Source: Allium sativum (taxonomy: Eukaryota; Streptophyta; Magnoliopsida; Asparagales; Amaryllidaceae). From it: DNA of 64,000 bases. Below are positions 36,046 through 46,203 of this stretch, piece by piece (within the stretch, counting starts at the first letter, position 1; every line of letters begins with the position of its first letter). The notes beneath the pieces were generated by a model. It was not told the DNA's origin and made no database searches. It saw nothing but the letters and a program-made list of their open reading frames with translations. Position numbers and translations under genes: made by a program. The stretch spans positions 175,501,696 through 175,565,695 of the forward strand of contig CM060923.1 in the NCBI GenBank assembly GCA_030737875.1, given 5' to 3'.

Positions 36046-36612
36046 ATGTCTTTTAACTTCTCCTTTATTGTTTGTCTAGTACTTATCTTATCTTTAGTAT
36101 GTCCTCTCATTAGTACCTTTGACCTTTAGATAGGGTAATCCTATGGTTGAAACATGTGTTTGAGACATGTTATGTTTGATGGATGCATGTGGATGCAAGT
36201 GGTTGCTAGTGGTTGCTCGTGGATGCATATATACACACTCTAGGCACTAGATCGGCTCAATCACTTCATATTGCATATTGCATAAAATTGTGTGTAGGAA
36301 GATATATTTATGGATGTATAATGATTGTGTTATCATATGGATGATGCATTTTGGTGAATGATTGTGCACTCATGTAGATATTGTATGTGTCGATAGGGTT
36401 CTCTCGCATACATAATGGATGCATGGCACTATCATGGTTTGCATATGTTCATACATTAGATAGGGAACATATACACACACTCTTTGCATATGCTCATACA
36501 TCATTAGAAATTGTTTTAAGGACAATGGATGCCCGTGTTTGATGGATTGAGTAGATGGTTGTTTGGATGGTAGGATATGCATTCTCCTTAGCTTAGAGAT
36601 TTCGGGGACGAA
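36046..36612. other. Untranslated region before the gypsy purine tract
   Basis: No protein. It contains short repeats of GTGGATGC/GTGGTTGC (36180-36230) and of CATATG words. It corresponds to the 3' untranslated part of the element. Confidence 0.6.
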
Positions 36613-36632
36613 ATCCTTTAAGGAGGGGAGAA
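36613..36632 (+). promoter_or_regulatory. Polypurine tract of the gypsy element
   Basis: TTTAAGGAGGGGAGAA sits directly before the 3' LTR at 36633 and primes plus-strand synthesis in this class. The preceding TTCGGGGACGAAAT is typical of Tekay-like elements. Confidence 0.9.
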
Positions 36633-39600
36633 TGTAACACCCCGTATTTCAGTTAATGCTAAAATTCACTAATTGCAGAATAAGTAATCTCAAATGGGAG
36701 AATTGGGGGAAACGGGCTGCGTCATTGCGTTCGTCTCGGAAAAATACGCGAAATAGAGTCCGAAATTTTGTAAATCGGAGTCCGTATGGCCCAGTTATGG
36801 CCCAATGAAGTTTGCAGAAAATTCAAAGTTAAAAACAGATTTAAAAATTCAAATTTAGATTTTTAATTTCAACCAGCGGAGCCAGGCGGGAAAGTTCCCG
36901 CCCTAGCCATGTCGACAGGGCTGTCGACAGGCCTGTCGACTGGGGAGTCGACTGCCATGTCGACTTGCCTGTCGACACAGGGTGTCGAGCCAGATGGCCT
37001 GGGTGCACCAGGTCTGGTTTTCTGGCTAGGGCTGGGCTGTGTTCTAGAGACTTCCTAAATCTGACGGACCTAATCTAACCTAGGGTTAATCCTATGGTCT
37101 AAAACACACCCTAATCCTATAAATACACCCTAATGCAAGCCTAATCCATACTAAAAATAGAAATGATGCCATCATGCCACCAAAATCAAACCTAAGAGGA
37201 GCCTCCACTAGTTTATGAAGGAAGTTGCAAGCTAATCAACCTCTAATCATCATCTTCTTCATATTTAGCAACTAGTTCTACTTCATAAGTTTGCTAATCT
37301 TGGTTTTGGTGAGTTCCTATGCCTTTAGCAAGTAATTGCTAAACTAATTAGGATAGGATATTAGGAGGCTATGGATGTAAATGTGGATTATGCAAGTTGT
37401 GGTTGTCAAATGTTATAAGTTCATATGTAAACTTGCCTCTTTTTATGATATGATGTGTTATGTAAGATCATATGCAAGTTTATGCAAGTTCTTATGCAAA
37501 ATCATGTGCAAGTTAGTCTCTTTTTATGATATGCATAACGTATGCAAGTTTTCCTTTGTGATATGACATGATATATGCAAGTTCATGTGCAAGTTAGTCT
37601 CTTTTTATGATATGCATAACATATGCAAGTTTGCCTTTGTGATATGACATGATATATGCAAGTTCATGTGCAAGTTAGTCTCTTTTTATGATATGCATAA
37701 CATATGCAAGTTTGCCTTGTGATATGACATGGAATGCAAGTTCATATGCAAGTTTTATGCAAAGTTTATATGCAAGTTCATTTGCAAGTTTTATGCAAAT
37801 TTATATGCAAGTTCATTTGCAAGTTTTATGCAAGTTCATTTGCAAGTTTATATGCAAGTTCATATGCAAGTTTTATGCAAGTTTATATGCAAGTTCTTAT
37901 GCAAGATAGTCTCTTTTTATGATGTGCATAACATATGCAAAGTTGCCTCTATGTATGACATGTTATGTAAACGAATTACGTGGGAAACGATGGGGTTAAT
38001 ATGCATAATTATAAAAAGGTGTAAAGTTGTTATGATTAAGCATAACATAAAATGAATGGACATAATTGGGAATTTACCTATTAAGTTAGTTCTACCCATA
38101 TTATGGAGTTGGGAATTTACCTATTAAGTTAGGTCTACCCATACTATGGAATTGGGAATTTACCTATTGAGTTAGGTCTACCCATATTCTTAAAAATGTG
38201 TAATTAATTAGGGATAATTAATACAAATTATGGGGGTGATTAATTAGGTGTAATTAATCAACTAAGACACGAGGTTGGACCATTTTGTAGCGGAAGTCTG
38301 CCCGGAACCGACCGGCCATCCAGCAGCTACAAATGATTGGCCCAATGTGAGAGGTCTTAGTCATAAGTTAAATACGTGATTAAAGTAAAGACACGAGGTT
38401 AGATCCTTTTTTATGATGGAAGTCTGCCCGGACCCAACCGGCATATCCAGCAGTCATAAAAGATGGTCTAATATGAGAGGTCTTTATGAGGTCATGATCT
38501 TAATTAATTAATTAAGAAACACTTAACCATATTAGCATGTAGAGGGACATGAGGGGTTAAGTGGGTGCCTTCGGTGGCATGTGGAAATCTAGTGGTTGCC
38601 TTGGGTGGCAATAAAAAATACGATTAGAATACTTAACCAAAGTGGAACATGTAATTAAAACATGATTAAAGGGTTAAGTGGTATACACTAGAAATGACAA
38701 GCTTAGGTGGGTAGCTTGTGGGGGGCCCATTTCAACCAATATCCCAAACGTATCTTTGTGGGCTCGACTCTAGTCGAGTGACGGGACACGCATATTGGGC
38801 TTGACTAGAAGAGGCCAAAACGGGTTAGCGGTGGCAACGCAGGATCAACGGGTTTCATATGCGTGTGTGGACCCGGGCTGGTTGGTAATTCGTTGTTGCA
38901 TCGTGTAGATATAAAGCCGTGCACCGTTGATATTATCAGGTTGCCACTTTGGGGAAAGATACACCCCATTGTGGGACCAGCACGGGTATCTACGGTAGGG
39001 AGCCGATCGCTTGGGAGTAGTGGGTACACCTAGTGAAGATAGGGGCAGACGACACCTAGGTAGTCAGCTAGGGTTACCCGAAACTACTGGGTAAATTTTC
39101 TAAGTCCTTGGGAGGAATCAACCTTTAAGTAGGAATGACTGGTGTGGTGCAGTGTAGTAATTATCCTTGGGTGGGTAAATGCGTCTTTATCGTTATCTTA
39201 GTTCATTCTAAGTCTGATTGGCTACTGAGTGTAGTCATTTATCCCCAGTCACACCGTACCAAGTTATATCACACCCTAATTACTTTAATGATTGCATTGT
39301 TAAAGTTATAGGACTCGCTCAGACTTATGTCTGACCCCGTTGATTTTATTTTATTTTTCCAACCCTCAGGTTCTCAGAGTGGGCCCAGCACGAGTGGGCT
39401 TTGATCAGGCTACTTCTATTACTCTCTTGGAGCTTGGACCCTAGATGTAGAGCTCAGCTTACCATTTTTCTTTTATGGCTATCAGTTCATGTACTGGGAT
39501 TATGTCTTTTTATTTATCAGGATGGATATTTTGTACTTGACTCTTATTATGGTTTTGTGATGTAACCAAACATGTTTTGCTTTCCGCTGAAATGAAATGA

Positions 39601-39730
39601 TGTTTTAAATTCTCAAGTATTATTTATATCTGTCTTGTTGTAATTTTTCTGTTCTATATTCACTTAAAATACTCCACCGATGCTATGGCATTCCCATAGT
39701 GAGTGACCGTAGCGGGCGTGGGGTGTTACA
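36633..39730 (+). repeat. Gypsy 3' LTR (3098 bp)
   Basis: Direct repeat of 28405-31492. TATA box at 37118-37125, the TGCAAGTT array at 37380-37940. A difference in a T-rich tract near 39342-39360 gives most of the 10-bp length difference. It ends GGGTGTTACA at 39730. Confidence 0.95.
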
Positions 39731-39735
39731 GAAGA

Positions 39736-41935
39736 CGTCACTGATGATTCATCAGATTCGGAGGTATAAAGAAGTTATTTGTTTATTACTTATTGTATTT
39801 GCCTTTATGAACGTAAAAAATCTTGAACTTCAACTTAATTGTAGAGAATCAAAATTGTTAAGTCAAAGGATCTTTTACCTGGACCGAGAACTCGTGCGCG
39901 AACCAATGCAACCATTGAAATTGAGAAGGAAGCGATGAAGCGCACCCCTTTCCAAAGAAAGCTGGCTCCAAGGATTTGATCCTAACATTCACTCCCACTC
40001 CAAAGAAACTCAGTAACCGGGAGAATCAGACAGAAACATTAAAGAAACTTACGAACCTACACCGTCTTTTTCAGGAGTTATAAAACCTACAACGTCTCGG
40101 CCATCCGTTTTAAAACCTACATGTAGCAAATTGTTCAAACAATCAACCAGTTAATGTGAAGCTGCTGGTTCAGTTGCTGCTTATTTAGCGATGCGGAAAC
40201 GTCAAAAGCAGAACGTTGAAGCGCCTCTAACAATGGAAAATCTTACCGGTCGATTAGAGCAGGAATGGATTGCACAGGAAGATGAAGCAGGTACAGGTAT
40301 ATATATAAATAATAATGTTTCTTTATCTGTGCACTGCACTGCACTGTTGAGTGTGTCGTTTTTCTATTCACATTTTTGAACCTGGTAGATAAAGTACAAG
40401 GTCCAAAAAATCCTAGAGGGAAGTCAAAAATGACCAAGGTGCATGCTAGAACCCCTGATGATAAAGTAGTCATTGAGTTGAATGAGGATGGCCAGCTAGT
40501 TTCTGATAATATTACAGAGTTAAGCAATTTTCTTGGTACACTAGCAAAGGATAATGTGTCTCTTACTTACATCAATTGGCATGTGGTTCCTGATCAATTA
40601 AAGCGACAAATGTTGGATTATGCTCTGGTACTATCTAATTTCCTTAACCATATACAGTTTAACTGACTTCCTAAATGTTTGGTTTTACTTAATTAGTTTG
40701 TTTCCTGAATTTTGTGATTGCTATATTGTAGGCTAGGTATGTCATACCGGAAGAAGGACACAAGTGGGTCTTGAACACGCTTAACGACTCTTGGAGGCAG
40801 TACAAGTCTCGCATCAAAACAAGGTATTATAAAAAATACTCAACTGATGAGGAAAGGCTTGCAAATAGGCCCAGTACAATTCCGTTGGAGGATTTTAAAA
40901 TGCTCTTGGACTACTGGGGGGATGAAGCAATTCAGGTACGGCTTTAATGATATTCACATTTGTATAATGTTTATTAGTTCACATTATCTTGTTTAATGCT
41001 AATCTTTAGTAGTTCACATTATCCTTGTTTAGTGCTATTTTTTTTGGATTTCCAGGCCCTAGCTGATTCTAATTCCGCGCATCGTAATTCGTTGAATGAG
41101 ACACATACCATGGGTCCCAAAACTCATGCAGTAGCCAAAGAAAAGATAGTATGTGTTTTTCTGAACTTAAGTTATTTTTTATTGTGATTGAGTTGAATTG
41201 ACCACATGATAATTCTAATTTGTTATATCATTGAATTATTGGTAATCCTAATACTTGACAGAGAAAGAAGGACCCAGAAAAAGCCTCCCCATCCGCTGCT
41301 TTGGTTTATCTAGAAACTTATAAACGAGAACCGGGTCGAAGTTACAAGACTAACACGGATGAACTGAAGGCCAAATACGTGAGTACATGTATAATTAAAT
41401 ACTGAAATAGCAATACTTGTGTCAGTATAATTGGCACATTGTACGTTTGTTGGAGCTGCATATTAAATCGAACACATATATAGTTAGTTTGAAAGAGAAC
41501 CAGTTCTGTTAATAAATTCATTCCTGCCAGCTGCCTGTTTATCTATATGCTTGCCTGGTTTTCATTTTGTAGGCGAAGGTGCAAGCAATGGTGGATGCTG
41601 GAAACATTGCTGAGGCAGATGCACTGGTTTCTGGTGGGAAGAGGCACACGCGTAACTGGCTTGTAGGAAGGCGAGGCAAATTGGCTGAAAAGTCTCCAAA
41701 TCCTGGTTCTTTGGACAACTATGTCCAAGAGTTGACAAAAAAAATAAGGCAAGAGCTGGAGGCGGACTTGGAGGAAAAGGTGAATAGAAAAGTTAAAGAG
41801 AACGTGTCGTGGGTGTTAAAAAAGCTAGGTGAAGCCAATCCAGATCTAAATTTAGATGTCGGCGACCTTTGTGTCACCACAACAAGTGATGAAGATGCTG
41901 ACAATTGTACTCCTTCAACCCCGGCAACTGACTGA
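39736..41935 (+). CDS. CACTA TnpA-like gene, 3' exons (Transposase_24-type domain)
   Basis: Continues the gene begun at 27299. Exons I can place: 39736-39763, from 39845 (end unclear), about 40075-40290, 40389-40627, 40732-40935, 41056-41148, 41262-41378 and 41573-41935 (TGA at 41933). All junctions from 40290 on follow GT-AG and keep phase. The domain resembles Pfam Transposase_24 (Ptta/En/Spm): FLGTLAK, INWHVVPDQLK, then NDSWRQYKSR, TMGPKTHA and a C-terminal coiled coil (QELEADLEEKVNRKV). The weak part is 39845-40290, where a TGA at 39977 and a TAA at 40152 stand in the likely frames, so an unrecognised intron or real damage is possible. Confidence 0.75.
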
Positions 41936-42280
41936 AGTATTTGGATGGTATGTGTTAGCACTTGTGATATATTCGGATTGTTCTTTTAAATGATGACACT
42001 TGTGGTATGTGTTTGTGATGACAGTACTTGTGGTATGTTTTGGTGATGGCAGTACTTGTGGAATGTGTTGGTGATGATACTTGTGAGTTGGTATATATAA
42101 TTGGTTGGTCTGACTGTGGTGATGAATGTTTTGGGAGGAATTGTTGTATGAATATTTTGGTATATATGTATGAATGTGGTACAATGTTTTGGATTGAATA
42201 TATGTACTGCAGAATCTGTAATTACAGGGTTGTATTACAGCTGCAGTTGATTTTTTCCTGGTGTCGCATTTGATTTTTGT
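41936..42280. other. CACTA 3' untranslated segment
   Basis: G/T-rich sequence after the last stop, with repeated ACTTGTGGTATGT words at 41995-42065. No gene seen. Confidence 0.5.
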
Positions 42281-42766
42281 GGTGTTGCGTTAGACTGTGC
42301 TGTGGTGTTGCATTAGACTGTGTTGTGGTGTTGCATTAGACTGTGCTGTGGTGTTGCATTAAGTTTAACATTATTAATTCCACAATGGTACGGCACGTGG
42401 GCCCCACAGCTTACGTGGCGCCACGTGGATAGCTGACGTGGCATGTGGCACATGTGCAGCTGACGTGGCATGTGCCACGTTGACAGCTGACATGGAAAGT
42501 CAATGCGGACCCCACTATCATGAGCTGGAAGCCAGGGTCTGGCTTCTACTTAAGGCAACGCTGTATATTGTTGCATTACATGGATATGCTGTTGCAATAG
42601 GGCAAAAGTTCTATTTAAGGCAACGCTTTCTTTCCGTGGCCGTAGATGGACAAAAGCGTTGCATTAGATGGCTAATGCAACGGCCGCGGATACCACGCCC
42701 CCCTGGTGTTGCCTATTTGAAAAAAGGGCCTACGGCAACGCTTTTTTGATCTACGGCCACAGAAGA
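42281..42766. repeat. CACTA right subterminal repeats
   Basis: Four copies of a 23-bp unit, GGTGTTGCATTAGACTGTG-type, begin at 42281, 42304, 42327 and 42350. Then come ACGTGGC/GCCACGT palindromic words (42390-42490). Finally there are several copies of GGCAACGCTTT in both orientations (42550-42745). Such arrays bind the TnpA-type protein in En/Spm. The 103-codon frame at 42438-42749 is not a gene. Confidence 0.85.
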
Positions 42767-42799
42767 ATAGTGCCGAATATGCCCACTTTTGTAGTAGTG
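42767..42799 (-). repeat. CACTA right terminal inverted repeat
   Basis: The reverse complement begins CACTACTACAAAAGTGGGC and matches 22077-22109. It is followed by the right target copy ACC (42800-42802). Confidence 0.95.
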
Positions 42800-42802
42800 A
42801 CC

Positions 42803-43522
42803 AGATTTTTTAGTGAATTATAAATGAAACTACAAGTGCAGGTGTTGGATCTGAGCCCCCAATGTTAAAAAAGGTACCTTAACATGTAGTTTTGAGTGTA
42901 TGACCTGTAATTTGTTGTTAAATAGAGTACATTTGATACATTTAACATATTATTGGCTTGTATAGAAAACAGACTCCATTCAAGCGCCTTCTTCAAATCC
43001 TTGTTGTTGTGGTAGCTTTAAGGAGCAGTTCATGAGCAAGCACCTCTAAATAGACAGGTCAAATCCTTTATTATATGTAATATAAGTTCTAACGTAACCA
43101 TCAATTTCTGTTTCAATTAACTTTGCATAGGGGGATGAAACTTTGAATGTCGCAAAGCCTATCGTTGTCTTTTTTTTATTCACAATTATCCATTTTGTTC
43201 ACAGGAACTGTTACGTTGCACGCACTATGTGATTTGGACTACAATGCTATTTTATGCTATTCTAAATCGTTTATAACGTAATTAATAAGAACTTCAAGTA
43301 ATAAAACTAAGTACTTAGATGGTTGGTAGTTTTAACGAAATTGTGAATGGCAATAGATGCATAATATCATTAAACGGTTGAGGGTAAGTTCACATAAAAT
43401 TTTATGGGTAATTTTGGAAACTATCACAATACAGATAGCGTCCAAGAGTCTAAACACACAGTTTTAGATTCATGCACTTATTACAACCCCACAAAAGTAA
43501 ATACAATCACTTTGGAAACACC
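42803..43522 (+). other. CACTA right flank with two exon-like segments
   Basis: An open segment ending GTTAAAAAAG|GTACC at about 42873 and a second from an acceptor-like TTGTATAG (about 42965) to a TAA near 43050 can be read in one phase. The second contains a CCCG cysteine cluster. I do not recognise the protein. The rest to the TATA box at 43523 is AT-rich and shows nothing. Confidence 0.3.
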
Positions 43523-43530
43523 TATAAATA
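43523..43530 (+). promoter_or_regulatory. TATA box of the lipid-transfer-protein-like gene
   Basis: TATAAATA lies 52 bp before the presumed original start codon, a spacing that allows a short leader. Confidence 0.6.
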
Positions 43531-43574
43531 AGAATTAAGAAAAGATCGAAAAACAACGAAGAGAACCACAGGAG

Positions 43575-44143
43575 ATCACATCAATTGCCTCACTATTCAT
43601 TTTATTTGCAGCAGTCTTGTGCATGTCGAGAACAATCACAGCAACGATTGCAGAGGATGAAAAGGAATGCCGGGATCAGCCACAAAACCTCACAGCATGC
43701 ATACCGTACGTAGGTGGTGCAACACTAAAGCCAACGCCGGAGTGCTGCGCAGATGCTGAAAATGTTAGAAAAAGCATAACCAAATGTCGTTGTGTCTTGA
43801 CTGTAGAAAGAACTGATATTTCGTTGGCTCTTAATGTTAATACCACTCCAGGCTCCAGCCCTTCAAACGCCTTCTGCTTGCAATAGAGATGCTAAAGAGT
43901 CTGCCCATGTATTTTACTCCAACTTTTCATATTATAGTTACAAGATAAAGCTTTTAGTAGCAACATTTATTTTGTTTCATCTTTTGTATAAAACATTTTT
44001 TATATGCAGCTATCTTGAAGCTTTCAGCTGATTCTTCAAGCACAAAGATTTTCAAAGATGGAACTAGATTATCCTCAAATGCAACAACGACTGCTTCAAG
44101 TTCTAACAGTGAAAGGCCTTCTTCTAAAGTGACTCATATATAG
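43575..44143 (+). pseudogene. Non-specific lipid transfer protein-like gene (8-Cys type), damaged
   Basis: The frame from 43575 encodes a signal-peptide-like segment (SIASLFILFAAVL) and then the nsLTP cysteine pattern. C1 is in KEC, C2 nine residues on (LTACIPYVGG), C3-C4 in ECC, C5-C6 in KCRC. The start codon is missing: ATC stands at 43575 where ATG would be expected. Near 43845 the reading must shift one base to continue into PSAC (C7), otherwise it stops at 43884. C8 is not found. A possible second exon (44010-44143) after TATATGCAG encodes a Ser/Thr-rich tail, as in LTPG or xylogen proteins. Family members are secreted and carry lipids at the cell surface. It may be a decayed host gene. 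An upstream exon supplying the ATG is the alternative. Confidence 0.6.
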
Positions 44144-44232
44144 AAGAGGACTATATACAGAAGAAACCAAACTTATTATTGATGAATTTATTTTGCTTCA
44201 TACAAGAGGATTATATGTAGAAGAAACCTTCC
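44142..44232. repeat. Short direct repeat after the LTP-like gene
   Basis: Two imperfect copies of AGAGGAYTATATRYAGAAGA about 58 bp apart. Confidence 0.5.
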
Positions 44233-44826
44233 TCAGAACAATGGAACACAACCATTTTGATTCTCATCATGTGATGTACATGGTATTGAACTAGTTTTAA
44301 AATGCAGCTTTCCCAAAATATGAAAATTGTACCTTGCAGTTGATAATATTTACCAAACTTTACAAACCCTATAGATATTTTCCCAAACCTTACTATATTT
44401 CCTATAATTTGTTTTCTTCCATTTAGCTAGCCAATAAAGGATAAGTCTGTGGGCCAATTAACGGATAACTTTAGATGCACATATTGTTATGTCATCTCCT
44501 GCAAGCTATTGAGTCAAAGAATTGAGTCAAAGAACAAATAAAATGTGATTTCTTACCACCTCAAAACAAAGTATTCATTTAAGAACCTAAATGTTATTGT
44601 CATGAACAACCGTTGATTACAACTTGTGAAAATGAAATTCCAAAGAGAAACAGTTCGGAAAAAAACTATTTTAGTACTATACATAGCAAAAGCAATATCA
44701 GTTTAAAAGTAAAGTTTCAAGTTTAATTTAGAAAACATTATCCATGACAACCAAATATAATAAGAAGTAATATAAAACAAAACAGTCCCACAACTGAATT
44801 AAAAAAACGATTACGTATGACCTTAC

Positions 44827-44948
44827 CTAAGGTGAAGAGCAATGAAATGTTTGCTTCTCTCCTTCATTCTTCGAACTAGAATTTGATCCATATTTAGTAT
44901 TGAATCTGTGAATTTCAAAGCATGATAGTTTACTCTACATCTTAATTT
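44827..44948 (-). pseudogene. O-fucosyltransferase family exon (isolated)
   Basis: On the minus strand a 122-nt open exon lies between an acceptor (GTCTGCAG) and a donor (TTAG|GTAAGG). Its 40 codons read as a known block of plant GDP-fucose O-fucosyltransferase-like proteins: KLRCRVNYHALKFTD, then VRRMKERSKHFIALHLR. The family block normally continues with an acidic FE-DM segment in the next exon, which I could not find within the following 800 bp. Upstream on the minus strand is only a C/T-rich leader-like segment. It is therefore either a captured fragment or the remains of a host gene. Members act in the Golgi; this fragment alone can have no activity. Confidence 0.65.
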
Positions 44949-45143
44949 CTGCAGACTTGTTGCCTAATTATTTGAAAGCCCATAATCAAACATAGTGAAC
45001 CGAACAACCTAAATTTTACAAATAAGCATGCCTTGAATTTCAACAACAAAACGAAAACGCAATTTCAAAATTAAGCAAATGACTAGATTTTAATTAATAC
45101 GAAGTGAAATATTTCGGAAACTCAAAGTAATTTTAATAATAAC

Positions 45144-45480
45144 CTTTTCGTGAGCGATTTGGGAGGCTGAGTAGCAACTACTATCGTTTTGAGTAGCAAT
45201 TTGAGAAGCGATTTAAGGCGAAGCAACGACGAGAAAATTTGAGTGGCAGATTAACGTTTTTAAAGCAAATTTAAGGAGTGATTTGACAGAGCGAATTTAA
45301 AGGGAGATTGGATTTTAGAAGAGACATCGAGAACGAAATAATTATACGGAGAGGAAATAAGCAGAGAAGAAATGGTAAGGGAGGAGAAATCGCGGGCATC
45401 AGATGTGAGGGAGAAGACATCGTCGAAACAGCGGCACTTTTATTTTGGCTTCAGAGAAATTGATTTTGGCCAAGTGACAC
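45144..45480 (-). other. C/T-rich leader-like exon on the minus strand
   Basis: Minus-strand C/T-rich sequence resembling a plant 5' leader, ending at a donor-like AAAAG|GTTATT. A small frame of about 49 codons starts at an ATG near 45420 but is unrecognised. With the O-fucosyltransferase exon 200 bp downstream it could form a spliced transcript. This is weakly supported. Confidence 0.3.
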
Positions 45481-46037
45481 TAAGCAAACCTCCCTAACGG
45501 TCGGTTTGATTATTCAACTCATTTACACAATTAAGTTTACTGACGAGATGTCTCTCTGAAAGAATAGCCATTGATGTACAATAAAGAACTTAAAACAAAA
45601 CAAAAAATATCGATTATTCTGCATTATTCCAGATGCATACCGTTTTAGTTAAAAGGAAAATTTTAAGTCCATTTGGCCCATGCTACACACAACAAATTTA
45701 GGCGTGTTTCAAAATATATAACAGTTGTAGATTTGTTTCTGTCACGCTGGTGCTAATACAGTTCTCATGACACCATCTAAAACTGTGCCCAATTATTGTT
45801 TTGAAATATAATTTAAGATGCATCGTCAAATGAAACCGGAAGGGAACAAAATTTTGAAGCCTTTCTCCTAGCAACCATGATTCCCCATTCCCCCCTCCCT
45901 CCTTTTTTTCTTCCTCTAGATGCATTTTCAAAAGGAACTGGGAGGAGACTGTTGAATCAGTGCTAATTTGGTAAATTTCTACCTATATGTGTGGTATGTT
46001 TTGAAACGGATCTAAAATTATGGCTACTTCTAAGTTT
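45481..46037. other. Interval without recognisable features
   Basis: Nothing seen apart from short A-rich runs. The minus-strand frame at 45698-45931 has no recognisable domain. Confidence 0.5.
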
Positions 46038-46203
46038 GCTACACCTGAGTTACCCCTTGAATTTCATCCACAAGTTCTTATTTGAATGGTACTACTGTCT
46101 TTCTCCGGTGAATTAAATAATGTAGTATAGCGAAAGGAGAGAGAAAGTACTATCATTCAAAATATAAACTTATGGCTGAAATCCAGGGGAACTGAGTTGT
46201 AGC
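46038..46203. repeat. Long imperfect hairpin, arms about 70 nt
   Basis: The arms 46038-46110 and 46130-46203 pair along their length around a loop of about 20 nt. Matching blocks include CTACACCTGAGTTACCCC with its counterpart CTACAACTCAGTTCCCC, and GAATGGTACTACT with GAATGATAGTACT. Mismatches are scattered. It could be a small MITE or a precursor of a small RNA. No target duplication was recognised. Confidence 0.7.

Larger units (their letters stand above)
28405..39730 (+). mobile_element. Ty3/gypsy chromovirus (Tekay-like), nested in CACTA exon
   Basis: LTRs at 28405-31492 and 36633-39730, with target duplication GAAGA at 28400-28404 and 39731-39735. A perfect initiator-Met primer site follows the 5' LTR and a polypurine tract precedes the 3' LTR. 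Coding order is gag, protease, RT, RNase H, integrase, chromodomain, which defines a chromovirus. The large LTRs starting TGTAACACCCCG and the purine-tract context suit the Tekay clade. The LTRs are nearly identical (about nine mismatches in the first 600 bp), yet the coding region has six stops and three frameshifts. Confidence 0.95.
22077..42799 (+). mobile_element. Complete CACTA (En/Spm) transposon with nested gypsy insertion
   Basis: The termini begin CACTACTACAAAAGTGGGC and match over 33 bp with one mismatch. The 3-bp target duplication ACC is at 22074-22076 and 42800-42802. Without the nested element (28405-39730 plus one duplicated GAAGA) the transposon is about 9.4 kb. It holds three gene units in one direction: a small coiled-coil/GRF-like gene, a TNP2-type transposase, and a multi-exon PB1-like/Transposase_24 gene. 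Repetitive subterminal regions lie at both ends. The transposase gene has premature stops, so the copy is probably immobile on its own. Confidence 0.95.

Noticed and set aside
21516..45510. Inverted 14-mer AAACCGACCGTTAG / CTAACGGTCGGTTT outside the CACTA ends
   Set aside because: A match of this length is expected by chance several times in 64 kb. No duplication or further pairing supports a larger element.
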